64,000 nt of DNA from an uncultured Fibrobacter sp. (GCA_946405515.1 CAMJHM010000005.1:1-64000), one strand, 5' to 3'. Shown: positions 16,696 to 27,056, numbered from the stretch's first letter. Numbers and translations are program-made. Notes: a model not told the origin generated them from the letters alone.

Positions 16696-18477
16696 ATGCA
16701 ACCGCCAGCACTCAGACTATCGCATATCACCATCTCGAACCTTCGTTCCATACAAAACGAGACATTCCCTCTTAGCAGTTTTACGGCACTTATCGGCTAC
16801 AACAACGCCGGCAAGACGAACATCCTCATGGGTATCCGATGGCTGCTGGCCAACTTTTCTTTGGACATTTCTTACTTTGACGACCCGAACCGCGCCGTAG
16901 AAGTGGAAGGATACTTCGACGGTATTACCGATCAAATCTTGAACCGCCTGGGCGAAGAGAAGGCGCAGGAAGTGCGACCGTTCGTCAGCGGCTACGCAAT
17001 GCGCATCAAGAAGGTGCAGCGGATTCCAGGAGAAATTCCAGATAACATAGAACTCTGGGCATACGTTCCACCCAACAAGCGCGGCAGCGGTAAGAACAAC
17101 AAGGAATGGGTGCGCGTCAACGAGAAGTTCGTCTGCGCGTTCAACCGCATGTTCCCCGAATCCATCGCCATCTGGGATTTCGAAGGCAACCGCGCATTCA
17201 CCAAACTCCTGCACGAAATTTTCAAACCGCTAGAACGCCGTTATGGAGGCGAACTCAACGACGTTCTCGCACAGTTCAGCGAAATCCTTTCGCCAGGCAG
17301 CGATGAACGCGCCGAAGAACTCAAGGCATTTGACAAAGACGTGAATACGGCTCTGAGGCCACTTTTCCCAAGCGTCCATGTCGAACTCGACATCCCGATA
17401 CCGACACTCGAGACATTCCTCAAGACGGCCACCATCAAGGTCATCGACGAAGACGACGGATTCCAGCGAGACATTTCCAGAATGGGGGCCGGATCGCAAC
17501 GAGCTATCCAGATGGCGCTCATCCGCTACCTCGCCGAAATCAAGAAGCACCACAACAACCATTACCTGAGCCGCACCATGCTGCTCATCGATTCGCCCGA
17601 ACTGTACCTGCACCCGCAGGCCGTGGAACTCGTGCGCGTTGCCCTCAAGAACCTTTCCAACGAAGGCTATCAGGTGGTGTTTGCCACCCATTCCGCGCAG
17701 ATGGTCACCAGCGAAGACGTAAGCACTTCGCTCCTCATCCGTAAGAACAAGGATCGCGGCACCTTCATGCGCAAACGAATGGAAGATGCCGTGCGGCAAG
17801 TCATTCAAGATGCACCCAGCCAGTTGCAAATGCTGTTCAGCCTATCGAACAGCAACGAGCTTCTTTTTGCCGACTATGTGCTGCTGACCGAAGGCAAGAC
17901 CGAATGGCGCGTGCTGCCCGCCCTGTTTGAACGCATTACCGGACAATCCTTCGCACTCATCAAGTGCGCCCTCGTACGCCAAGGCGGCGTGAGCAACACT
18001 CGCAAGAGCATGCAAGTCCTCGAAGCCATGGACATGCCGGCGCGCTCTATTGTCGACCTGGACTATGCCTTTACAACGGCCACACGTGACGGGTTCCTCG
18101 AAGCGAACGACCCCGACATCAAAATGTGCCGCAACCTGTTCCGTGAACTCGCATTCCACAACCATCTGCGCCTAGTCAACGGGCTCCCCGTCAACAAGCA
18201 CAGCAACATCACCGCCGCCAAGGCCTACGCGATGATGGCCGCCATGCCCGAAGCGGAACGCCCCATCCGGAGCATCCACGCCAAGCTGCGCAGCCAGGGA
18301 ATCTGGGTATGGACAAAAGGCGCCATCGAGGAACACTTGGGTCTCGACGGCAAAAACGAAAACGTCTGGAACAACTTTATTGAACGCAGCAAGTCGCAGA
18401 ATTTCACGCGCACACTCCCCGACTACGAAAGTATCGAGGAACTCTGCCGCTGGATTATTGACGGCAGCAGAGGGTAA
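16696..18477 (+). CDS. OLD-like nuclease: AAA/SMC-type ATPase with TOPRIM domain
   Basis: A 593-residue protein. The start is the ATG at 16696 (MQPPALRLSHITISNLRSIQ), where the ABC-ATPase fold begins; the longer frame from 16621 adds only low-complexity sequence. The Walker A motif is GYNNAGKT at residues 34-41. A signature-like SRMGAGSQRA is followed by a Walker B-like LLIDSPELYLHP and the H-loop FATHSAQ. The C-terminal third holds a TOPRIM-like domain with LLTEGKTEWRVLPAL near residue 398 and IVDLDYAF near 452. This is the arrangement of OLD-family nucleases, some of which act in phage defence (for example P2 OLD and GajA). No UvrD-like helicase or other partner gene is adjacent, so it would be a class 1 (solitary) OLD. 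Its role here is not known; housekeeping repair is possible. Confidence 0.75.
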   Translation: MQPPALRLSHITISNLRSIQNETFPLSSFTALIGYNNAGKTNILMGIRWLLANFSLDISYFDDPNRAVEVEGYFDGITDQILNRLGEEKAQEVRPFVSGYAMRIKKVQRIPGEIPDNIELWAYVPPNKRGSGKNNKEWVRVNEKFVCAFNRMFPESIAIWDFEGNRAFTKLLHEIFKPLERRYGGELNDVLAQFSEILSPGSDERAEELKAFDKDVNTALRPLFPSVHVELDIPIPTLETFLKTATIKVIDEDDGFQRDISRMGAGSQRAIQMALIRYLAEIKKHHNNHYLSRTMLLIDSPELYLHPQAVELVRVALKNLSNEGYQVVFATHSAQMVTSEDVSTSLLIRKNKDRGTFMRKRMEDAVRQVIQDAPSQLQMLFSLSNSNELLFADYVLLTEGKTEWRVLPALFERITGQSFALIKCALVRQGGVSNTRKSMQVLEAMDMPARSIVDLDYAFTTATRDGFLEANDPDIKMCRNLFRELAFHNHLRLVNGLPVNKHSNITAAKAYAMMAAMPEAERPIRSIHAKLRSQGIWVWTKGAIEEHLGLDGKNENVWNNFIERSKSQNFTRTLPDYESIEELCRWIIDGSRG

Positions 18478-18502
18478 ATAGAAGTTCTAGAAAAGGGCTC
18501 CG

Positions 18503-19252
18503 TTACTCGGCACCTCGGCCAAAACGGATATAATCGATTTTTCCTACAAAGAATCGATTGGTATGTTCGCTTTGTTGCATTGCATCATAACCGATTCCGA
18601 GATCATAGTTATAATTAATAATATTGCCAGGATAAAAATCTGAGAGTGCAATCACTTCGTTGATCCAGATTAAGACCCTACCCGAAGAGAATTTTTCAAC
18701 AAAAATGTAACTCCATTTATCAAGGGGAAGCGTTCCTGCATCAAATATTGTCCACGTGCTACCGTCTTCTTCGTAATCTCGAATATGGAATTTTAACGAC
18801 CCATTATCCAAGCGCAATTGCCACCCACCATAGAAACCGCCAGGAGGCTCCGATACAATGATATTCTGCATATCATCAAATGCTTCTGGGTAAATTCGGG
18901 CTTCAATGAAAAACGCATTTGTCTCGAAAGTCTTACTCAACGGAATCTTCAAGCCAGAATGCCCATCCAAGACAAGATTTTCTCCATCACCCATAGGAGT
19001 TCCTTCACCTATTTCGGCATTATTCAACCCAAAGTAATCTTTCCCCAAGTTTTGAGGATCGTTGAATTCATAAGCAGCCGTATAGCTGAGCGAGCTAGAC
19101 TCTATATCCCTAAATTCTTTCGGATTTTCGACTTCTTCGTCTTCACCATTTCCAATTACAATCACTTCTGCTGAATGGTCGCGCGCGCTACAAGCACACA
19201 ATAAAGTCATCGAACCCAGCAATAAAGAACACCAAAGACCCAATCCTTTCAT
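18503..19252 (-). CDS. LamG-like lipoprotein, short tandem paralogue
   Basis: A 249-residue predicted lipoprotein. The start is the ATG at 19252, placed by an AAAAGGAG eight to nine bases upstream; a GTG three codons earlier overlaps that site. The signal runs to a lipobox (LLCAC). A short acidic spacer precedes a concanavalin A/LamG-like jelly-roll from about residue 60 to the end (YEFNDPQNLGKDYFGLN, GHSGLKIPL, FFIEARIYPEAFDDMQNIIVS, GGWQLRLDNGSLKFHIRDYEE, FVGKIDYIRFGRG). The jelly-roll is nearly the same as that of the neighbouring 19267-20568 gene. The latter's middle domain and Ser-rich linker are absent here. Such domains commonly bind polysaccharide or host surfaces; the ligand is unknown. 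Confidence 0.75.
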   Translation of the reverse strand: MKGLGLWCSLLLGSMTLLCACSARDHSAEVIVIGNGEDEEVENPKEFRDIESSSLSYTAAYEFNDPQNLGKDYFGLNNAEIGEGTPMGDGENLVLDGHSGLKIPLSKTFETNAFFIEARIYPEAFDDMQNIIVSEPPGGFYGGWQLRLDNGSLKFHIRDYEEDGSTWTIFDAGTLPLDKWSYIFVEKFSSGRVLIWINEVIALSDFYPGNIINYNYDLGIGYDAMQQSEHTNRFFVGKIDYIRFGRGAE

Positions 19253-19266
19253 TTCGGTCACTCCTT

Positions 19267-20568
19267 TTATTCTGAAACTTTTCCAAAACGGAGATAATCT
19301 ATTTTTCCTATAAAGAATCGATTGTTATGTCCGCCTTGAACCATCGCATCGTAACCGATTCCAAGATCATAAGTGACATTAACAGCATTTCCAGAATATT
19401 CTCCTGTGAAAGCAATCTCATTGTTAACCCAGATTTCCACCGTTCCTGACAAGGATCTTGCGACCAAAATAGTCGTCCATTCATTTAGGGGAACCGTTCC
19501 GGCATCAAATATGGTCCAATGGCTATTATCCTTTCCATAATCACGAAGATGGAATCTTAATTTCCCATTATCCAAGCGCAATTGCCACCCACTATAGCTA
19601 CTTCCAGGAGGTTCCGACACAATTATATTCTGCATATCATCAAATGCTTCTGGATAAATCCGGGTTTCAATGAAAAATGCGTTTGTCTTGAACGTCTCGC
19701 TCAAAGGAATCATCAAGCCAGAGTGACCATCCAAAACAATGTTGTCGCAATCACCTTCAGGGTGCCCTTCACCAACCTTGGCATCATTCAATCCAAAGAA
19801 ATCCTTCCCTATATTGTCAGGGTCATTGAATTCGTAAGCAACCGTATATTCGCGCGACTCAGGCAATACATCGGCCGGTTTCTCCGGGCATATTATTACA
19901 GCTTTTGACGAGCTAGACGCTCTTTCCGAAGAAAGCTCTGAAATCACAATTTCCATAGACGCACTCGAACGGCGGGATACAGAAGAACTGGAACTACGCG
20001 GTCGGGATGAGCTAGAACTGCGAGCAAATGACGAACTGGAGTTGCGGGATACCGACGAACTTGATTTTTTCGAATCCGGCTCACTTGTTCTGTTCAAATA
20101 AAGGGCATTCCCATCTTTTTCTTTACAAAGGCAAGGACTGATTTCAAAGGTATCACTTTTAAACGAATCAAATCCTTCAAACCAGAACGAGCATCCATCA
20201 ATATGAACTTCAAGGAAATCATTCTCTTCTGTATCGGGATCCATCACCAAAACACGAAAACGTCCGGTTTCTTCATCGTACGAGATTTCCCGCCCTTCCA
20301 TGTGGTTTGAGTAATCATACGCCACAGAACTGGCTTTAGTAAACAATTCATCTTTCATGAGGCTCAATGCGCCAAACGAATCGCTCCACTGTGCTTCGTC
20401 CAAAAGATCGCCATAGCGGTTTTCGCAGATTTCCATCTGTTTTTGCGCTTTAGCTTCTTCACCATCGTCAATTAAAATTACTTCTGTAGAATGTTCTTTC
20501 TTGCCACAAGCACACAATAAGGTTATCACACCCAGTAGCAGGAAACTCAAAGAAACTGATTTTGGCAT
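19267..20568 (-). CDS. LamG-like lipoprotein with Ser-rich linker, tandem paralogue
   Basis: A 433-residue predicted lipoprotein. The ATG at 20568 follows AAAAGGGG. The signal peptide ends in LLCAC. Residues 25-150 form a separate domain with paired Cys residues (CENRYGD; ISPCLCKEKD). A linker of about 55 residues, built of (S)nxxR units, resembles the surface linkers common in Fibrobacter. The C-terminal jelly-roll (YEFNDPDNIGKDFFGLND to FFIGKIDYLRFGKV) matches the adjacent shorter gene. The two genes are separated by 14 bases, and the second Shine-Dalgarno starts just after this stop, so they are likely co-transcribed. Substrate unknown. Confidence 0.75.
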   Translation of the reverse strand: MPKSVSLSFLLLGVITLLCACGKKEHSTEVILIDDGEEAKAQKQMEICENRYGDLLDEAQWSDSFGALSLMKDELFTKASSVAYDYSNHMEGREISYDEETGRFRVLVMDPDTEENDFLEVHIDGCSFWFEGFDSFKSDTFEISPCLCKEKDGNALYLNRTSEPDSKKSSSSVSRNSSSSFARSSSSSRPRSSSSSVSRRSSASMEIVISELSSERASSSSKAVIICPEKPADVLPESREYTVAYEFNDPDNIGKDFFGLNDAKVGEGHPEGDCDNIVLDGHSGLMIPLSETFKTNAFFIETRIYPEAFDDMQNIIVSEPPGSSYSGWQLRLDNGKLRFHLRDYGKDNSHWTIFDAGTVPLNEWTTILVARSLSGTVEIWVNNEIAFTGEYSGNAVNVTYDLGIGYDAMVQGGHNNRFFIGKIDYLRFGKVSE

Positions 20569-20632
20569 TTCGGTCACCCCTTTTCACCCAAAATATATAC
20601 AAATTCCTGAAAGATACAATAAAAAAGCAAAA

Positions 20633-20666
20633 AGACGACCTCTAAAAAACGTTTTAGAGGCCGTCT
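20633..20666. terminator. Terminator between icd and the LamG pair
   Basis: AGACG(a)CCTCTAAAA and TTTTAGAGG(c)CGTCT pair over a short loop. It sits 33 bases past the isocitrate dehydrogenase stop. Confidence 0.75.
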
Positions 20667-20698
20667 AAAAGTACACTCCATCAAAAGATGGTCAAATG

Positions 20699-22924
<2,226 letters not shown>

Positions 22925-22937
22925 TTAATTCAAGACT

Positions 22938-24500
22938 TTAAAGACGGCCATATCTTGAATCAAGCCAATCCCACAAATACAATTCGTAATCGAATTCTTC
23001 CTTGCCAACATAAGTCCATTCACCATAAGGGTCAATTCTTTCAAGGTTTTCTGGCTTGTCACAATTCCAATTTTCGCTCACATAAGTCGTTTTCACGATT
23101 GGCCGACCGACAATGCCCCATTCGGGGGAATCCGACAACAGGAACATCGAATAGTTCACCGAAGTATCTTCAGGGCACGATTGTCCACTCCTCACGAGAT
23201 CTGTCACTTGAATTTCATCCACGGTAATATTTGTCAATATATGCCCCTTCACGCCAACGTCCTTTATGACAATGATGTAAAAGACATTCGATTTCCATTT
23301 AAGCCAATCCATACCGGCCGGTACACCAACAGTCTGCGGGAAGAATTCGGCGACAAGCGAATCCGGCAAAACATATACGCCTTCTTTACGATACGCATCC
23401 GCTATTTGTCCACTAGGCAAGGTATTGTACGCCATTATATCAAAATCAATATATTCAGGAACACCGAACTCCACAAAATGGTAAGCGGAGCCATCCATTT
23501 CCACCACGTCATCTCCAGAGATACCGATGGTATCAGCAGCTACATTTTCAACATACGTTGCTTTGGACATAGAGAACTGCCATCTATACGCAAGTAGTGT
23601 CCGCTTTAAGTTCTGTCTCCAGTCCACCTGCAAAAAGTATAAAGACTTCAAACTATCAATAGCCAAGCTATCCAAATGGGGAGCAACATAATTTTCATCA
23701 TCGTAAGGGGCGTAATTTAAGGAATCTTCATGGCATTGTGCCTTATATTCTTCGGTATACGAATTCAATACATCGTCCGGACTTTTCCCTTCGGGGACAA
23801 AAGAAGCACACGCCATCTGCAAGATGTTCCAGCTACAAGCATCCCCGAAAAGCTTAAAGAGGCCTCTCGATTCGATACAGGACTGCTTGAATTGATTGAG
23901 GAATTCAGTACAAGAGACGCCATACCCCCAATAATCCCCAGATACCGTATTCATCACAACGGGAACGCCATCAACATCAACAATTTTGCTCGTGACCATG
24001 GTTTCATCTACATGATTTGATGTATAATCCGTGGCACAGTAAATAGAATCCCGGTACAATTCAGATGAAGCGCGTCCATAAACGCCATGACATGTATGGT
24101 CATACACATCGTACGACATGGCCCGTAATACGCCCTTCCGTTCTACTTGCGATTCCCTCGTAAACGACACGACATCACATATTTTTCGTCCATCCCTGCT
24201 CGGATAGCTGAATACTTGATCGTTCGTTATACCAAACGGCCTCGATCTAAAATATTTGTAATCAATTTCATCTAGTCCAGAATCCGGGAGGGCCTTCAAC
24301 GAATCATATCCTGACGAATCCAATAACGTGTAGAACGACTTTGCCAAAAGGACTTTCTGCTCTTCGTTCAATTCCGCAACGGGCGAGGTGTTCGGTTCAG
24401 TCGTTGCACCGCCAACGCCTTGATCGACACTTGAATCATTCGAACAGGACACCCAGAAAGCGGCCATTCCCGCTACAATCATTTTATATGCGATATTCAT
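22938..24500 (-). CDS. Lipoprotein partner of the second TIGR02147 gene
   Basis: A 520-residue predicted lipoprotein of unknown function. The N-terminus has a hydrophobic signal ending FWVSCS, then the tag GGATTEPNT shared with the lipoprotein at 3460-5808. The mature part is unrelated to that protein. It has about ten Cys residues, Tyr- and Asp-rich stretches, and no repeat unit that I can see (SYDVYDHTCHGVYGR, SCTEFLNQFKQSC, DEIQVTDLVRSGQSC). The ATG follows the stop of the upstream TIGR02147 gene by one base, and the GGAGG ribosome site lies in that gene's last codons. The same genetic junction with a different cargo suggests that the cassette diversifies its lipoprotein (inference). Confidence 0.75.
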   Translation of the reverse strand: MNIAYKMIVAGMAAFWVSCSNDSSVDQGVGGATTEPNTSPVAELNEEQKVLLAKSFYTLLDSSGYDSLKALPDSGLDEIDYKYFRSRPFGITNDQVFSYPSRDGRKICDVVSFTRESQVERKGVLRAMSYDVYDHTCHGVYGRASSELYRDSIYCATDYTSNHVDETMVTSKIVDVDGVPVVMNTVSGDYWGYGVSCTEFLNQFKQSCIESRGLFKLFGDACSWNILQMACASFVPEGKSPDDVLNSYTEEYKAQCHEDSLNYAPYDDENYVAPHLDSLAIDSLKSLYFLQVDWRQNLKRTLLAYRWQFSMSKATYVENVAADTIGISGDDVVEMDGSAYHFVEFGVPEYIDFDIMAYNTLPSGQIADAYRKEGVYVLPDSLVAEFFPQTVGVPAGMDWLKWKSNVFYIIVIKDVGVKGHILTNITVDEIQVTDLVRSGQSCPEDTSVNYSMFLLSDSPEWGIVGRPIVKTTYVSENWNCDKPENLERIDPYGEWTYVGKEEFDYELYLWDWLDSRYGRL

Positions 24501-24501
24501 A

Positions 24502-25323
24502 TTAAGCCTCCTTCCCCTTGGTCAGCGGGAACAGTTGTAAATTCAAGCGATAGACCTTTTCGTAATCTTTTTCCTTGGCGGCCATAGCAACCACCTGCTG
24601 CCGAAGCTCTTCCAATTTTTGCACCAGCCATTGGTACGTAGATTCCGACATGCCAAGCGTCACGCCCGCAATATGGCGGTTTTCCGGCGGTACATTGTCA
24701 ATCGCCGAGGTCGCGAGTTTCGACATTTGGCGGTTCATCGAGCGCAATGCCAGGGGAATCGCCTCAGAAGAACCCGTCACAATTTTTTCCGTCTGTTCAT
24801 AAGTATCCTCACCAATCTTTTTCAAGAAATCAGCATGGACCATAAAATCAAGAGACTGTCGGACCTCGGCGGCACTCACCACGGAATAGCAGTTGCGGGC
24901 AAGTTCCAGCGGTTTTGCGCCCGGCATGATCGGGGCGAGTTCGCGCATGACCGGATTCACCCACGATTCAAAATATCGAAACGCTTCGGAATCAACGACG
25001 CGCAAACGACTTTCTTTCGCAATCTTTTGCATTTCATGGAATGCGCGCGTTTTCTTTTCGTCACTCTTGGCATCGCCAAAGCGTTCCATCGCACGGAAAT
25101 AATCGCGGTCAGTTCCAACAAGCCCCATAGCATCGGCGACACCTTCGACACCATTCTTGCTCAAGCCGCTTTTCCGTTCGCAGACGAGCTTTATGTAGTT
25201 TGGCGAAGAGAAACCGGCCAACCGGGAAAATTCGCGCCAAGTAAACGCAGAACAGCGTTTGCGTTCCTCGTAAAAATCGCTCATGTACTTGCGATAGTCT
25301 TGATATTCAATTATTGGTTTCAT
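24502..25323 (-). CDS. TIGR02147 family putative transcriptional regulator, second copy
   Basis: A 273-residue paralogue of the gene at 2625-3458, with the same start (MKPIIEYQDYRKYMSDFYEE). The helix-turn-helix-like region is WREFSRLAGFSSPNYIKLV, with SKNGVEGVADAMGL near residue 60. A central conserved segment reads SWVNPVMRELAPIMPGA, and the protein ends VYRLNLQLFPLTKGKEA. Identity with the first copy is highest at the N-terminus, around the central NPV-RELAP-MPG motif and at the C-terminus. It is probably a cytoplasmic regulator acting on its own cassette. Its promoter repeats the leaderless design of the first copy, and it is coupled to the lipoprotein at 22938-24500 by a one-base gap. 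Confidence 0.85.
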   Translation of the reverse strand: MKPIIEYQDYRKYMSDFYEERKRCSAFTWREFSRLAGFSSPNYIKLVCERKSGLSKNGVEGVADAMGLVGTDRDYFRAMERFGDAKSDEKKTRAFHEMQKIAKESRLRVVDSEAFRYFESWVNPVMRELAPIMPGAKPLELARNCYSVVSAAEVRQSLDFMVHADFLKKIGEDTYEQTEKIVTGSSEAIPLALRSMNRQMSKLATSAIDNVPPENRHIAGVTLGMSESTYQWLVQKLEELRQQVVAMAAKEKDYEKVYRLNLQLFPLTKGKEA

Positions 25324-25329
25324 GCCTAT

Positions 25330-25358
25330 AATTTATAACAATCCATAGTTCAAGTCAA
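25330..25358 (-). promoter_or_regulatory. Leaderless-type promoter of the second TIGR02147 gene
   Basis: On the minus strand TTGACT (25358-25353), 17 bases, TAAATT (25335-25330), then six bases and the ATG at 25323. The CTATTGACT block is identical to that of the first cassette. There is no Shine-Dalgarno. Confidence 0.7.
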
Positions 25359-25399
25359 TAGATTTTATTATACAATAATTCAATTTTTAAGTAAAATTT

Positions 25400-25441
25400 A
25401 AAGATTTTTAAAAATCTTTTAAAAAAAATTTTTATTATAAT
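25400..25441. promoter_or_regulatory. AT-rich palindrome and -10 box in the gap before the Rpn gene
   Basis: A perfect 20-base palindrome made of AAAGATTTTT and its complement (25400-25419) is followed by TATAAT (25436-25441). The 251-base gap between the divergent TIGR02147 and Rpn genes contains nothing else that I can identify. The palindrome may be an operator, or simply AT-rich promoter DNA. Confidence 0.35.
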
Positions 25442-25574
25442 ACAAGATGTATTGTAGGGAGAATTTGACTTCGAAAAACACACAGTCCGCCTCCTCCATT
25501 TTTTTCAATTTTTTAGGACAAAAACTCCGCTAAAAACGTCTATAGGGGAAGAACATTCTATATGGAGACCCCTA

Positions 25575-26594
25575 ATGGAAAATACCAACCCTATGACAAA
25601 AGTAGACGAAACATCCGAGCCAAAACCGCACGACGCGTTCTTCCGCTGGCTTTTCGGCGACGTCGGACGGCTCCGGCACCTGCTGGTGCTTTCCGGCAAG
25701 GTGAACAGGGACATCGGCGAGTTCATCTCGGAAGTCAACCTCGACACGCTCGTGCGCATACCCGACTCGTATTCCGAAGTCGCGGAAACGGGGGAAGCCG
25801 ACCTCGCCTTCCGCGTGGAAGTCGCCTCGGGGGCACCGCTGCTCGTGGGCATCCTCGTGGAGCACAAGTCGGGGCGCGATTCCGGCACGCTCGACCAAAT
25901 CGCGCGATACGTGAATTCCGTGATGAAGATATACAGCGAGCACAGGGCTTTCAGCGGGCTCCCTACGATGGCCATCATCTTCTACAACGGGCGCGAGAAC
26001 TGGAACCCGCTCGGGAGCATCGAGGACAGGTATCCCTCGTGTTTCCGCGGGAGGATCCTCCCGTTCGCCTGCTCGTTCGTGAACATGATCGACATTCCCG
26101 ACAGCGACTGCCTCGCCTGCGAGGACACGGCCACGGGAATGGGCATCGTGGCGATGAAGTACGCCTACGACAGGGAACAACTGCTCCAGGTACTGCCGCA
26201 GTTCAAGGAGCCGCTGCAGCGGATGCCTTACGACAAGGCGGCTTGCCTGCTGGCGAAGATTAGTATATATTTGAAGGAGTACGTCACCAAGGACGTGCTG
26301 AAGGAGCTCGACATGGCATTCGTAAGCATCGGACAAAAATACGGTTTCGTGAGTGCCGGAGACGAATTCCGCAGGGAAATCGCGGAAGCGCGCGCGGAAG
26401 TGCAGGCGAAGACACAAGCCGAAGAACAAGCGAAGGCGCAGAAGCAAATTGCCAACGCACGCTCCGATGAGCAAGCGAAAGCAGAAGAAAACAAACTAGC
26501 AACAGCCCAGAAAATGGTCCGCGACGGAGTCATTTCCGTTGAAAATGCAATCTCCTACTTTGGGTATTCCAAGGAACAAATCCTTGCAAAATAG
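25575..26594 (+). CDS. Rpn family PD-(D/E)XK nuclease (often labelled transposase_31/YhgA-like)
   Basis: A 339-residue protein with the Rpn/YhgA-like nuclease fold at residues 15-230. It begins PHDAFFRWLFGDVGRLRHLL; the catalytic pattern is Asp76 in GEADLAFRVE, then Glu96-x-Lys98 in ILVEHKSG, followed by DQIARYVNSVMKIY. After a conserved helical region (DMAFVSIGQKYGFVSAGDEF), the C-terminal 80 residues form a Gln/Ala/Glu-rich coiled coil and end ISYFGYSKEQILAK. Rpn proteins are DNases; in E. coli some are toxic anti-phage proteins held in check by a small protein made from the 3' end of the same gene. This gene has the signals for such an internal product, and its 3' end is duplicated downstream. 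No terminal inverted repeats were found, so it is not treated as an insertion sequence. Confidence 0.85.
   Translation: MENTNPMTKVDETSEPKPHDAFFRWLFGDVGRLRHLLVLSGKVNRDIGEFISEVNLDTLVRIPDSYSEVAETGEADLAFRVEVASGAPLLVGILVEHKSGRDSGTLDQIARYVNSVMKIYSEHRAFSGLPTMAIIFYNGRENWNPLGSIEDRYPSCFRGRILPFACSFVNMIDIPDSDCLACEDTATGMGIVAMKYAYDREQLLQVLPQFKEPLQRMPYDKAACLLAKISIYLKEYVTKDVLKELDMAFVSIGQKYGFVSAGDEFRREIAEARAEVQAKTQAEEQAKAQKQIANARSDEQAKAEENKLATAQKMVRDGVISVENAISYFGYSKEQILAK
26243..26271 (+). promoter_or_regulatory. Candidate promoter inside the Rpn gene
   Basis: TTGCCT (26243-26248), a 17-base spacer and TATATT (26266-26271) lie within the coding sequence. They are followed by AAGGAG (26301-26306), six bases and an in-frame ATG (26313). 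All these elements are preserved in the duplicate copy. Confidence 0.5.
26313..26594 (+). other. Possible intragenic small ORF: C-terminal Rpn product (RpnS-like)
   Basis: An in-frame start at codon 247 of the Rpn gene, MAFVSIGQKYGF, would give a 93-residue protein with only the helical and coiled-coil part. It is preceded by a strong AAGGAG at ideal spacing and by an internal promoter candidate. In the E. coli Rpn systems such internal products bind and block the full-length nuclease. Whether it is made here is untested. Confidence 0.45.
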
Positions 26595-26631
26595 CGACGC
26601 GAACAAACCTAAATCAAACGCATTCATACGA

Positions 26632-26658
26632 ACGGTTCCCGAACGGGAGCCGTTTTTT
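26632..26658 (+). terminator. Terminator of the Rpn gene
   Basis: ACGGTTCCC-GAAC-GGGAGCCGT (one G-T and one T-G pair) followed by T6. It is repeated exactly in the duplicated copy. Confidence 0.8.
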
Positions 26659-26698
26659 CATTGCAAAAAAGCAGAAGAAATGCGCACGACGAGGCGGC

Positions 26699-26727
26699 TT
26701 GCCTGCTGGCGAAGATTAGTATATATT
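26699..26727 (+). promoter_or_regulatory. Duplicated promoter of the stand-alone Rpn C-terminal gene
   Basis: TTGCCT (26699-26704), 17 bases and TATATT (26722-26727), unchanged from the copy inside the Rpn gene. The predicted start of transcription leaves a leader of about 35 bases before the ATG at 26769. Confidence 0.55.
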
Positions 26728-26768
26728 TGAAGGAGTACGTCACCAGGGACGTGCTGAAGGAGCTCGAC

Positions 26769-26993
26769 ATGGCATTCGTTAGCATCGGACAGAAATACGG
26801 TTTCGTGAGTGCCGGAGACGAATTCCGCAAGGAACTCGCGGAAGCGCAAGCGAAGACACAAGCCGAAGAACAAGCGAAGGCGGAAAAAAACAAACTCGCA
26901 ACAGCCCAGAAAATGGTCCGCGACGGCGTCATTTCCATCGAAAACGCCATCTCCTACTTCGGGTATTCCAAAGAACAAATCCTTGCGAAATAG
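26769..26993 (+). CDS. Stand-alone copy of the Rpn C-terminal domain, candidate antitoxin
   Basis: A 74-residue protein, MAFVSIGQKYGFVSAGDEF to ISYFGYSKEQILAK, nearly identical to the end of the Rpn protein except for 19 missing coiled-coil residues. AAGGAG (26757-26762) lies six bases before the ATG. An open frame extends back to 26661, but its first codons are not homologous to Rpn and have no ribosome site, so the ATG at 26769 is preferred. It could be a decaying remnant. However, the reading frame is open, the substitutions are mostly conservative, the deletion is in frame, and its promoter and terminator are intact. Those points favour a functional small gene. The likely role, by analogy with E. 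coli RpnS proteins, is to bind the full-length nuclease and inhibit it. Confidence 0.6.
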   Translation: MAFVSIGQKYGFVSAGDEFRKELAEAQAKTQAEEQAKAEKNKLATAQKMVRDGVISIENAISYFGYSKEQILAK

Positions 26994-27030
26994 CGCCGCG
27001 AACAGGCATAAATCAAACACATTCATACGA

Positions 27031-27056
27031 ACGGTTCCCGAACGGGAGCCGTTTTT
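27031..27056 (+). terminator. Second copy of the Rpn terminator
   Basis: The same ACGGTTCCC-GAAC-GGGAGCCGT stem with a T5 tract, closing the stand-alone small gene. Confidence 0.75.

Larger units (their letters stand above)
26230..26658 (+). repeat. Direct tandem duplication, copy 1 (3' end of the Rpn gene)
   Basis: Runs from the codons for DKAACLLAKIS to the T tract of the terminator. Copy 2 is 26687-27057. Over the first 160 bases the copies differ at about six positions. Copy 1 contains a 57-base in-frame segment of coiled-coil codons that copy 2 lacks. Confidence 0.85.

Noticed and set aside
19930-20070. Repetitive DNA over the LamG lipoprotein
   Set aside because: It encodes a Ser/Arg linker; no palindromic repeats or unique spacers.
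26661-26768. Upstream extension of the stand-alone Rpn C-terminal frame
   Set aside because: Its first codons are not homologous to Rpn, have no ribosome site and cover the duplicated promoter; the ATG at 26769 is better supported.
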